Positions 8,454 to 16,178 of a DNA stretch of 64,000 nucleotides are shown in pieces. Origin of the DNA: JAPPHA01 sp965220985. GTDB taxonomy: Bacteria; Pseudomonadota; Alphaproteobacteria; Rhodobacterales; Rhodobacteraceae. The notes beneath the pieces are model-generated. The model worked only from the letters and a program-made list of their open reading frames with translations, was not told the DNA's origin and ran no database searches. Position 1 is the stretch's first letter. The number at the start of each line of letters is the position of its first letter. The stretch is taken from the NCBI GenBank assembly GCA_965220985.1, contig OZ244854.1:1488001-1552000 (forward strand), in the 5' to 3' direction. The translations under genes and the position numbers were made by a program.

Positions 8454-9656
8454 CTAGATGATCTTGTCCTTGGCGAACCCGTCGATCTCGTCGTCGGAAT
8501 AGCCTGCATCGCACAGTATCCGCCGTGTGTCCTGGCCAAAAGTGGGCGCCGGTGCGTCGTCACCAAGCGGTTCCGTCCGGATCGGCGTGGCGAGCGCCTT
8601 GATCGACCCGTCGCCGTCGGCCAGTCTGAGATTCCGGATGCGGCCAGTTTCCGCGAGAGCCGGATCCGACAGCGCTTCGTTCGGGGTTCGGACCGGTGCG
8701 ACAGGGACGATGCCTCCGAGCCTATCAAGCCACCCGGCAACGGTGTCGGCCTTGAAGGCTTCGTCGAGAATTCCGGTCAGTTCGTCCCTGCGTGCGAGGC
8801 GGTCGGCAAATGTCGCGAAACGGGAGTCACCCGCCAGTTCCGGGCGATCGACGCTCGTGCAGAGAAGCGGCCAGAACTTTTCCTTGTTGCACATGACATA
8901 GATCCAGCCGTCCGACGTCGTGTACAGCTGGCATGGAACCAGCGATGCATGAGCCGAGCGGGGCAGTCGCCTGGGCGCGTATCCCGCATTCAGCGCCCAT
9001 GTGGCGAGATAGCTCAGATTGTAGAGCGCCGTGTCGTAGAGATTGACGTCGACATCCCGCCCGATGCCGGTCGCGCGGGCGGAGACGATGCCGGCCAGGA
9101 TCCCGAGAGCCATGCATGTGCCCGCCATGAAATCGACGACCGAAAGCCCCATGCGGGTCGGGGGCGAATCCGGCTCGCCCGACATGTGAAAATATCCCGC
9201 TTCCGCTTGCATCAGGAAGTCGTAGCCGGGCCAGTCTCTGCGGGGACCGTCGCGGCCAAAGGCGGAGCAATGCGCACAGACGATGGCGCGGTTGTGCGGC
9301 GACAGAGCTTCGTAGGTCAGCCCGAGCCGTTCGGGGACATCGCCCCGCAGGTTGTTCGCAACCGCATCGGCGCGTTTGACCAGGCGGTGGAGGATGGCCT
9401 GGCCTTCGGACGTCGAAATGTCGAGCGATAGGCTTTTCTTGTTGAAGTTGACCGACTGGAAGAAGAGGCTCGCGTTGTCCGCATCGACGCCATCGGCAAA
9501 ATACGGACCGAGACTCCGGGCGTAGTCGCCCCCGAGGCGTCCGTTTTCCACCTTGATGACCTCGCAGCCGAGATCGGCAAGATGCTGGGTTCCAAACGGG
9601 CCGGCGCCGTATTGCTCGATCGCGAGAACGCGCGTGCCTTCGAGCGGTCGACTCAT
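8454..9656 (-). CDS. CaiB/BaiF family III CoA-transferase
   Basis: A 400-residue class III CoA-transferase, which swaps CoA between a thioester donor (often succinyl-CoA) and an acid. Family signatures are LEGTRVLAIEQYGAGPFGTQ, LADLGCEVIKVENGRLGGDY with the expected catalytic Asp region, and VNFNKKSLSLDIS. The later GYDFLMQAEAG and DVNLYDTALYNLSY segments also fit. The start MSRPLEG at 9656 sits just after the MaoC stop codon. In an operon with a MaoC hydratase and CitE lyase it most likely activates a C5 dicarboxylate such as itaconate, mesaconate or citramalate with CoA (inference from context). Confidence 0.92.
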   Translation of the reverse strand: MSRPLEGTRVLAIEQYGAGPFGTQHLADLGCEVIKVENGRLGGDYARSLGPYFADGVDADNASLFFQSVNFNKKSLSLDISTSEGQAILHRLVKRADAVANNLRGDVPERLGLTYEALSPHNRAIVCAHCSAFGRDGPRRDWPGYDFLMQAEAGYFHMSGEPDSPPTRMGLSVVDFMAGTCMALGILAGIVSARATGIGRDVDVNLYDTALYNLSYLATWALNAGYAPRRLPRSAHASLVPCQLYTTSDGWIYVMCNKEKFWPLLCTSVDRPELAGDSRFATFADRLARRDELTGILDEAFKADTVAGWLDRLGGIVPVAPVRTPNEALSDPALAETGRIRNLRLADGDGSIKALATPIRTEPLGDDAPAPTFGQDTRRILCDAGYSDDEIDGFAKDKII

Positions 9657-9657
9657 G

Positions 9658-10194
9658 TCATTGCCCTGCAAGCTTGAATCCGTCCGCCGCCGAATGTCCG
9701 CGCCGCGCGACCAGAAAACTGCGGTTGATGATCATGATCACCGTGCCATGCTGGTTTCGACCCGAATGCCGCACCGTCACGATTCCTGCCGTTGGTCGCG
9801 AGCGGCTGGCCCTTTTGGCGAGAACCTCGGTCTGGGAGTAGAGCGTGTCACCGACATGGACGGGGGCGGGAATCTCGATCTTGTCGAATCCGAGATTGGC
9901 CACCGCGTTCTGGCTGGACGACTTGACGCACATTCCGGCCACGAGGGCGAGAGTGAGCGTCGAGTTGACTAGCGGGCGCCCGAATTCGGTCTGCGCCGCG
10001 AAATTCGAATCGAAGTGCAGCGGGTGGGTGTTCATGGTCAGGTTGGTGAACCAGACATTGTCGGTTTCGGTGACGGTTCGTCCGGGCCAGTGCTCGTAGA
10101 TGTCGCCGACTTCGAAATCCTCGAAGCTGAGTCCACGGCAATCGCGGAACCGTTGGCCTTCGACGTGTTCGAGTCCGGGTCGCGTCTGGGTCAC
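9658..10194 (-). CDS. MaoC-like (R)-specific enoyl-CoA hydratase
   Basis: A 178-residue hot-dog-fold hydratase. The MaoC pattern is clear: LSFEDFEVGDIYEHWPGRTV, then NVWFTNLTMNTHPLHFDSNF, in which the D/N and H residues form the catalytic hydratase motif, then FGRPLVNSTLTLALVAGM. A GTG start at 10194 overlaps the stop of the CitE gene by GTGA. Single-domain MaoC proteins of this type include itaconyl-CoA hydratase, which makes (S)-citramalyl-CoA for the CitE-type lyase; the neighbouring genes support that role but do not prove it. Confidence 0.9.
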   Translation of the reverse strand: MTQTRPGLEHVEGQRFRDCRGLSFEDFEVGDIYEHWPGRTVTETDNVWFTNLTMNTHPLHFDSNFAAQTEFGRPLVNSTLTLALVAGMCVKSSSQNAVANLGFDKIEIPAPVHVGDTLYSQTEVLAKRASRSRPTAGIVTVRHSGRNQHGTVIMIINRSFLVARRGHSAADGFKLAGQ

Positions 10195-11027
10195 GATGAA
10201 AATGTCCTTGCTGCTGCTACTGTTTGGTGCGCGCGTTCGACAACGGGTCGGTCGACCATGCGTCCATCCACGACACATACGCCGCCGGAAGCGCTCTCGA
10301 AAGCGTCGATGATGGCCTGCGCATGTGTGACTTCCTCCGAAGTCGGCGCGAATGCGGCATTGATCTCGGGGACTTGCCTTGGGTGGATGGCGATCTTTCC
10401 GGCAAAGCCCATCTCCCGCGCGAGCATGGCGTCCTGTCTCGCGAGTGCCGGGTCGGTGATGTCGAGGCATGCGCCGTCAACCGCGCGAACCCCTGCGAGA
10501 GCCGCTGCGTTGACGATGCGGCCGCGTGCCCAAGCGAGGCCTGCCGGACTCATCGCACCTCCGGTCTGCGCAGTGTGGTCCGCCGATCCGTATCCCGCCA
10601 CGACTCCGGGGCCGGCCTGTCCGAGTATCTCGGCGGCACACTCGATTCCTCTGGCCGTCTCGAAAGTTGCGAGGATGCGCGGGTCGTGACCGCAACTCCT
10701 GGCGATCTCCCGGATCATTTGGATCTGGAACGCCGATTCAACCTTTGGCACGACGATCATCCCCGGCCATGACGGCCAGTCGAGCATGGCAGCGAGGTCG
10801 CTGATCCCGGCAGCGGTGTCGAAGCCATTCACGCGGACTCCCGTTTTCGCTGCCATTCCCTCGAAATCGTCTTGGGCGAATAGGCCGAGAGCCATGCGGG
10901 CGTCGTCCTTGAGATCGGGCGAAACGCCGTCTTCAAGATCGACGATCACCCAGTCCGGATGCGCGCTGCGTCCCTTGGCAACGCGGTCGATCCGGGTTGC
11001 GGGCGTGAATAGGATGCTCCTGAACAG
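10191..11027 (-). CDS. CitE-type (HpcH/HpaI) acyl-CoA lyase, probable non-ATG start
   Basis: A lyase of the citrate lyase beta / malyl-CoA / citramalyl-CoA lyase family, about 278 residues. The family core is complete: the divalent-metal-binding region VIVDLEDGVSP, the segment GMIVVPKVES, ARGIECAAEIL, and GFAGKIAIHPRQVPEIN. A GTG at 10949 gives only 252 residues and would delete the conserved first strand. The in-frame upstream sequence encodes LFRSILFTPATRIDRVAKG, the expected CitE N-terminus. No ATG, GTG or TTG precedes it before an in-frame TAG. The best candidates are CTG at 11027, seven bases after AAGAGG, or ATT at 11033. Predicted product: acetyl-CoA plus pyruvate from citramalyl-CoA (inference). 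Confidence 0.88.
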   Translation of the reverse strand: MFRSILFTPATRIDRVAKGRSAHPDWVIVDLEDGVSPDLKDDARMALGLFAQDDFEGMAAKTGVRVNGFDTAAGISDLAAMLDWPSWPGMIVVPKVESAFQIQMIREIARSCGHDPRILATFETARGIECAAEILGQAGPGVVAGYGSADHTAQTGGAMSPAGLAWARGRIVNAAALAGVRAVDGACLDITDPALARQDAMLAREMGFAGKIAIHPRQVPEINAAFAPTSEEVTHAQAIIDAFESASGGVCVVDGRMVDRPVVERAHQTVAAARTFSS

Positions 11028-11063
11028 CGGAATGCCTCTTGCGATAAATTTTCCGGTTGTCCG

Positions 11064-11094
11064 TATAAATCTGGTAATCTATGCTGGTTGTCAA
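11064..11094 (-). promoter_or_regulatory. Candidate promoter for the CitE operon
   Basis: On the minus strand there is a consensus -35 hexamer TTGACA (11094-11089) with an A/T-rich -10-like segment (GATTTATA) 17-19 bases later. Transcription would begin near 11058, some 25-30 bases before the proposed CTG/ATT start, which independently supports the longer CitE protein. The divergent TRAP gene starts at 11154, so this interval is shared control space. Confidence 0.45.
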
Positions 11095-11153
11095 GGGTAC
11101 AGGCAACAGCGGATTCGCAGCAGGAATTCATTTGTTCACACAGGGAGAGGAAG

Positions 11154-12161
11154 ATGGCATTTCTTCGTTACGTCGCCATGGTCTCGGCATTGCTGATCAT
11201 CGGCGTCACCACCGTATCCGCGGAGGCCATGCGCTTTCGCGTTTCGCTGAACACCGGTCCGAATCACGTCCGCAACATCGCTCTTGAAGAGTTCTTCGCG
11301 AAACTCTCCGAGCGGACCGAGGGCGTCCTTGACGTTCAGGTGTTCCCGAGCGGGCAATTGTTCAAAGGACCGGATGTTCCCAAGCAGCTTGCCCAGGGCG
11401 GCGTCGAAATGGGCGTCCCGATCATTCTGTATTTGGCACGAACTGTCCCGAACGCAGGGATGCTCGACCTTCCGATGTTCTATGGCAGGACACCCCAGGA
11501 GGTGCACGCGGTCATGGACGGCCCGGTCGGGGCGGAACTCAACGCCGAAATCGAGCAGAAACTGAACGTCAAGATCATCGGCGGAAACCTCGATCTTGGG
11601 CACGGATCGATCTTCACGACGTCAACGCCCCTCTCGGCGCTGTCCGATCTCGATGGCCTGACGCTTCGCGTGCCCGGAAGTCCGGCCGCCAAGGTTCGTT
11701 ACGAAAGCCTCGGGGTCAGTTCCGTGTCGATTCCGTTCGGTGACGTTCCGATCGCGCTGGCGCAGGAACAGATCGACGGGCTGATGACGACCCACGAGAC
11801 CGTCCGCAGCGCCAAGCTGTGGGAATCGGGAGTCGCTTACGCTCTCGATACCCAAGGCACGTTCCTGCAGTATGTGCCGATGATCGGGAAACCGACCTGG
11901 GATGCACTGTCTCCGGACGTTCAACAGATCATCGTCGACACCTGGTCAGAAACCCTGCCGGGGGCACGTGACTTGGCGGCAAGCCGTCAGGCAAGCGCCC
12001 GCGAAGAAGGCATGGCAAATGGCATTCAGTCGGTTCAGGCGGGTGCCGAGGATCTCGTGGCTTTCCGCGCGCGATTGCTGGAAAGTCAGCCCGAACTGGT
12101 GGAAACGACCCGGATGGATCCCGACTTCATCGCCAAGGCCGAGCAGGCGCTGGGCGAGTAG
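11154..12161 (+). CDS. dctP: TRAP transporter solute-binding protein DctP
   Basis: A 335-residue periplasmic binding protein with a cleavable signal peptide (MAFLRYVAMVSALLIIGVTT, cleavage near VSAEA). DctP-family features include RFRVSLNTGPNHVRNIALEE, FPSGQLFKGPDVPKQLAQGG and the ligand-contacting arginine region DLDGLTLRVPGSPAAK. GGAGAGGAAG precedes the ATG, which is why the start is set at 11154. It delivers an organic acid to the DctQM membrane part encoded next. Divergent placement from a CoA-transferase/hydratase/lyase operon suggests a C4-C5 dicarboxylate such as itaconate (inference). Confidence 0.93.
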   Translation: MAFLRYVAMVSALLIIGVTTVSAEAMRFRVSLNTGPNHVRNIALEEFFAKLSERTEGVLDVQVFPSGQLFKGPDVPKQLAQGGVEMGVPIILYLARTVPNAGMLDLPMFYGRTPQEVHAVMDGPVGAELNAEIEQKLNVKIIGGNLDLGHGSIFTTSTPLSALSDLDGLTLRVPGSPAAKVRYESLGVSSVSIPFGDVPIALAQEQIDGLMTTHETVRSAKLWESGVAYALDTQGTFLQYVPMIGKPTWDALSPDVQQIIVDTWSETLPGARDLAASRQASAREEGMANGIQSVQAGAEDLVAFRARLLESQPELVETTRMDPDFIAKAEQALGE

Positions 12162-12208
12162 TTCCCAACTCGAGTGGTTGTTCGTGATGGGCCGTTCCTG
12201 GGTTCCTC

Positions 12209-12727
12209 ATGACTGATCGTGAGCCTCCCCCTGCCACGCAGCGTCAAGCGTTTGGGACGATCGAGTCGGTTTTTGGAGCAGTTCTGCTGCTTGCGGCCCT
12301 GGTCCTGTTTCTGACGGGATCAGGGTTTCGCTTGATCGGGATTTCGGCGGGGGGAGGCTGGATCGAGGAGGTCACGGTCTATCTGGTCGTCTGGGGCGTG
12401 CTGCTGGCGGCATCGAGCGTCGTTGCTCACAACGAGAACGTCCGTGTCGACATATTCCTTCGGCTGATGGGGCCGAGGATGCGACGAAGGGCGGACATTC
12501 TCGCGTCCCTGTCAGGGGCGGCATTCTGCCTCGTCCTGGCATGGTTTGGATGGAAAGTGGCGGAGTTCTCGGTTCTCCTCGATGAACGCGGCCCTTCATT
12601 CCTGCAGATACCGATGGTTTGGTACTACGCTGCGTTGCCCGTCTCCATGCTGCTTTGCGGATGTCGCTATGTCGTGGAACTGACCACGATCCTGCGCTCC
12701 GACGGGCAAACGGGGTCGGCTTCGTGA
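12209..12727 (+). CDS. dctQ: TRAP transporter small permease DctQ
   Basis: A 172-residue protein with four membrane helices, the usual size of DctQ. It includes the family segment ITVYLVVW-like EEVTVYLVVWGVLLAASSVV and the charged motif NENVRVDIFLRLMGPRMRRR after helix 2. It assists the large permease in sodium-driven uptake of acid presented by DctP. It follows dctP by 47 bp and is one base away from dctM. Confidence 0.92.
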   Translation: MTDREPPPATQRQAFGTIESVFGAVLLLAALVLFLTGSGFRLIGISAGGGWIEEVTVYLVVWGVLLAASSVVAHNENVRVDIFLRLMGPRMRRRADILASLSGAAFCLVLAWFGWKVAEFSVLLDERGPSFLQIPMVWYYAALPVSMLLCGCRYVVELTTILRSDGQTGSAS

Positions 12728-12728
12728 C

Positions 12729-14003
12729 ATGATCGTCCTCGTCGCCGCGACGCTGCTTGGACTGCTGTTCATCGGCTTGCCGATATTCGCGGCGCTTGGT
12801 GGTCTGTCGATGGCGCTTCTTCTTCTGGAACACACGCCGGGGATTTCCACCGCGCAGGTCACCATCGACAAGCTGAACAGCCAGACGATCATCGCCGTTC
12901 CGTTTTTTGTCGTGGCTGCCCAGTTCATGGAGCGCGGGGGCATCGCGAAGGCTCTCATCGACATGGCCGAGGCGTGGCTGGGCTGGTTGCGCGGCGGGCT
13001 GGCCCTGACATGCGTGGGAGCGACCACGATTTTTGCAGCGGTGTCCGGCTCGTCCGTCGCGACGGCCCTCGCCATGGCGACGATTCTCGTTCCGGCGATG
13101 CTGGCCCGGGGCTACAACCGGCCATTCGCGCTGGGCGTTCTGGGCGCATCGGGCACGCTCGGAATCCTGATCCCGCCGTCGATCATCCTGGTGATCTACG
13201 GCCTCATCACCGAAACCTCGATCCCGCGGCTCTTTCTCGCCGGCGTCATTCCCGGACTGCTGCAGGGTGCACTGTTTGCCGGGTTCATCATGTTCTTTGC
13301 CTACAGGAACAAGCTCCCCAGGTTGCCGGCCTTGGGCTGGCAGCAGTTCCTGCACGCCAATCTGCGGGCGCTTCCCGCCGTGATCATTCCGGTCGTGGTT
13401 TTCGTCGGGATCTATGGTGGATATGCGACCATCTCCGAGGCCGCCGCCTTGGCTGCATTTCTCGCGATCATCGTCAGTCTCGCTGTCTATCGCGGGTGCG
13501 CCGTCTCCGAGGTGCTCGAGATCACGGCTGTTGCCATGCGTCGGAGCGCTGCCATCATCGTCATCGTGGTCGCGGCGTTTCTGTTCGGACACTGGCTGAC
13601 CGAAACGCGGATGCCGGCTCGAATCGTCGAGTTCGTGACGGAGATCGACCTGAAGCTGTGGCAGTTCCTGCTCGTCATGAACTTGGTCATGCTTGTTCTC
13701 GGCACGGTGCTCGAAGGACTTTCGATCGTCCTGATCACCGTCCCGCTGGTGATGCCGCTGTTTGCCCAGCTTGGCCTCAATCCGATCCACTATGCGATCA
13801 TCGTCGTGATCAACATCGAGATCGCCATGCTGACGCCACCAGTTGGACTGAACCTCTTTGTGCTCGCGGGCGTCGCTCGCGTGGCCGTGAGTGAGGTCAT
13901 CAAGGGTGTCCTGCCGTTTCTTGCCCTGATGGCCATTCTGCTTCTCTGTGTTACGTTCTTGCCCGAACTGTCGCTGTTCCTGCCCGACCTCGTCTTCGAG
14001 TGA
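12729..14003 (+). CDS. dctM: TRAP transporter large permease DctM
   Basis: A 424-residue integral membrane protein with about twelve helices. DctM hallmarks are PFFVVAAQFMERGGIAKALI, FAAVSGSSVATALAMATILV, GTLGILIPPSIILVIYGLIT and the late NIEIAMLTPPVGLNLFVLAG. It forms the transport channel with DctQ. The start ATG follows the dctQ stop by one base. It is the last gene before the transposase region. Confidence 0.95.
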   Translation: MIVLVAATLLGLLFIGLPIFAALGGLSMALLLLEHTPGISTAQVTIDKLNSQTIIAVPFFVVAAQFMERGGIAKALIDMAEAWLGWLRGGLALTCVGATTIFAAVSGSSVATALAMATILVPAMLARGYNRPFALGVLGASGTLGILIPPSIILVIYGLITETSIPRLFLAGVIPGLLQGALFAGFIMFFAYRNKLPRLPALGWQQFLHANLRALPAVIIPVVVFVGIYGGYATISEAAALAAFLAIIVSLAVYRGCAVSEVLEITAVAMRRSAAIIVIVVAAFLFGHWLTETRMPARIVEFVTEIDLKLWQFLLVMNLVMLVLGTVLEGLSIVLITVPLVMPLFAQLGLNPIHYAIIVVINIEIAMLTPPVGLNLFVLAGVARVAVSEVIKGVLPFLALMAILLLCVTFLPELSLFLPDLVFE

Positions 14004-14160
14004 TCAAAGGGGCAGGTCTTTGGGGCCTCCGACCATCGTTCATGGACAAGACCGTCGGTGCGGTTCCACGTCACTCCTGCTTGCCGTGTTCCTGGGGACG
14101 GGGGTGATCCCAATGATTGCTCGACAACCGGGGGGTGATGGGCAACTGTACGGTCGGACA

Positions 14161-14213
14161 GTTGCAGAAGAAACGCCGCAACAGGAGCTTGCCCCCTTGA
14201 TGCCTTCTGCAAC
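14161..14213. repeat. 10-bp perfect inverted repeat before the transposase gene
   Basis: GTTGCAGAAG (14161-14170) and CTTCTGCAAC (14204-14213) are exact complements separated by 33 bases. They lie in the 260-bp gap between dctM and the transposase gene. They may be the end of the element, a terminator-like structure for dctM, or an earlier insertion scar. No matching copy was found on the other side of the transposase gene. Confidence 0.4.
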
Positions 14214-14239
14214 ATGGGTCACAAAATCCCTGTCACCTT

Positions 14240-15990
14240 CATGCGGGCACGAAGCGAGTCCCCATGCACATTTCCATCATCAAGTCGGTCCACAACGGAC
14301 GCGTCTACTACTCGAAGCTCCTCCGCGAGAGCTACAGAGACGAAAAAGGACGGGTCCAGAAACGAACGCTCGCCAATCTTTCCGCGCTGCCCGATGACGC
14401 CATCGAAGCGTTGCGGGCCCACCTCCGTGGCGATTCGCCTGCACCTGTTCCGAAGGGTGAACCTGTCGAGATCATCGATTCGCGTCATCACGGCGGCGTT
14501 CTCGCGGTTCGCACCGCCTTCGAGGAACTCGGATTCGATACGCTGGTTTCGTCAACGCCCTCGCGAGAGCGAGACATTATCTGCGCGCTGGTCGCTGCTC
14601 GCATCCTGCGTCAGGACAGCGAGCTCCCAACAACCCGATGGTGGAACACCGTCACGCTCGGGGACGTCTTCGGTCTCGAGGATGTCGGCGCCGATGCAGT
14701 CCGTTCCGCCATGGACTTGCTTCTCAAGCGCCAGAACCGCATCCAGGGGAAGTTAGCCCGACGGCATCTCGCTGACAGCGCACCTGTCCTTTGGAATCTG
14801 ATCTCGACCAGATTCGTGGGCGACCGTGGTTCCTTGGCCAAGCGGGGCAAGTCCAAGATCAACTTCGGACTCCTGTGCGACATTCGCGGTTGCCCAGTGG
14901 CCGTTTCGGTCAATCCCGACAACACCGGCGACAGCGCCACGGTGGTCAATGAATTGCGGCGTCTGCAGCGCAGGTTCAAGTTCCGACATGTCACTGTCAT
15001 CGGTGACCGGGGCACGATCACGCGACTTGCCATCGACGATCTGTCATGCGCCGAAGGCGTGGACTGGATTTCCGGACTCAAGCGTGCTTCCGTCCGTTCG
15101 CTGCTCGGAGACGGCACCTTGGAACCGCTCAAGGGCGCCTCCGCCCCTCGCGAAATCCTTCACCCTGACTATCCCGACGAACGCCTGATCGCTTGCCGCC
15201 ACCCGGCACTGGCACGGCGCGAGGAGCGGAGGCGGAACGAGCTGCTCGAAGCCGCCGAGAACGAACTCGAGATGCTCCGGCAGAGAGTGGCCGACGGAGA
15301 CCTGCACGGGGCTGGGAACATCGGAATCGCGGCCGGTCAGGTCATCGATCGCTTCAAGGTCGCAAAGCACCTCACGATCGACATCACGGACACCACGCTC
15401 GAGATCCATCGCCGAACCGACCGGATCGAAGAAGAGGCGGCGCTCGACGGAATTCAAGTCATCCAAACAACGCTCTCGCAGACCGAAATGGCGGCAGCGG
15501 ACTGTTTGCGGAACTTCGCGAACCTCGCCACGTTGAAACGCGCTTTCCGGTTCGACCAGGCAGACGATCTGCAATTGCTCCCAATCGACCGCAGTTCACC
15601 AGATCTCATTCGGGCGCACGCCGTCGTCTGCATGCTCGCTCATCATGTCGAGTGGCACATGCGGGCCGCATGGGCACCGCTGCTCGGTGCCGCCTCCGAT
15701 TTCGAGACCGTGCAGGAGCCGCCGCGCCCGTCGACGCCGGAGCAGCCCTCCCAGCCTGTGACCAGCGCGACCGGGGACAGTGGACAGACAGACACCGGCA
15801 TTCCGGATCGGAGCTTTCGGACGATTCTTGCCAGCCTGTCGACGGTCACGCGCAACCTTTGCCGACATCAAGGTTCAGGTGACGCCAAGGCTTTCTCGGT
15901 GACAACGACACCGAACGCCGAGCAGCAGGACGCCTTTGACCGACTGAAGTCGATATCAAAGCTCTGATCAGCGATCATGCCATGCGGGCA
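14240..15990 (+). mobile_element. IS1634-like insertion sequence, ends not fixed
   Basis: The element is defined by its single transposase gene. CATGCGGGCA occurs at 14240-14249 and again at 15981-15990 in the same orientation, flanking the gene. I use these as provisional limits only. If they were target duplications the ends inside them should be inverted repeats, and I could not find convincing ones. The element may therefore be degenerate at its ends or extend further left to the repeat at 14161. Confidence 0.5.
14264..15967 (+). CDS. IS1634/IS4-superfamily transposase
   Basis: A 567-residue DDE transposase. The N-terminus HISIIKSVHNGRVYYSKLLR and RTLANLSALPDDAIEAL is typical of IS1634-family proteins. 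Catalytic-core landmarks are LLCDIRGCPVAVSVNPDNTG (first Asp), FRHVTVIGDRGTITR (second Asp) and a late Glu-containing helical part around TLSQTEMAAADCLRNFANLA leading to the RAFR motif. A closing AHAVVCMLAHHVEWHMRAAW segment is also family-typical. The frame is complete and uninterrupted, so the element may be active. The long insertion between second Asp and Glu suits the IS4 superfamily. Confidence 0.9.
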   Translation: MHISIIKSVHNGRVYYSKLLRESYRDEKGRVQKRTLANLSALPDDAIEALRAHLRGDSPAPVPKGEPVEIIDSRHHGGVLAVRTAFEELGFDTLVSSTPSRERDIICALVAARILRQDSELPTTRWWNTVTLGDVFGLEDVGADAVRSAMDLLLKRQNRIQGKLARRHLADSAPVLWNLISTRFVGDRGSLAKRGKSKINFGLLCDIRGCPVAVSVNPDNTGDSATVVNELRRLQRRFKFRHVTVIGDRGTITRLAIDDLSCAEGVDWISGLKRASVRSLLGDGTLEPLKGASAPREILHPDYPDERLIACRHPALARREERRRNELLEAAENELEMLRQRVADGDLHGAGNIGIAAGQVIDRFKVAKHLTIDITDTTLEIHRRTDRIEEEAALDGIQVIQTTLSQTEMAAADCLRNFANLATLKRAFRFDQADDLQLLPIDRSSPDLIRAHAVVCMLAHHVEWHMRAAWAPLLGAASDFETVQEPPRPSTPEQPSQPVTSATGDSGQTDTGIPDRSFRTILASLSTVTRNLCRHQGSGDAKAFSVTTTPNAEQQDAFDRLKSISKL

Positions 15991-16120
15991 TTGGCGTCAA
16001 ATTCCGAACATCAAAAAACGACGGGAATGCCCGAACCCAGTGAATCGCGACACGCTTGACGTGACCGTGACCAGATGGAGGTTTCGGCGGGGATTTCAGC
16101 CCCGGAGTCTTGAAAGAGGC

Positions 16121-16156
16121 TGAAAGAAAAAGGCCCGCCAGAAACCCGGCGGGCCT
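16121..16156 (-). terminator. Rho-independent terminator of the urate permease gene
   Basis: On the minus strand AGGCCCGCC and GGCGGGCCT pair over an 8-base loop and are followed by a T-rich run (TTTTTCTTTC). It lies 22 bp after the permease stop codon and ends the urate-permease/AllA/UraD transcription unit. Confidence 0.85.
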
Positions 16157-16178
16157 CTTGTCATTCATGTGGGGCCGC

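Noticed and set aside
12372..13790. 472-codon antisense frame over dctQ/dctM
   Set aside because: Opposite to clear TRAP permease genes; rich in H, D, R and Q as typical of antisense of membrane proteins.
14240..15990. CATGCGGGCA pair as target-site duplications
   Set aside because: Sequences just inside the repeats are not inverted copies of each other, so IS boundaries there are not supported.
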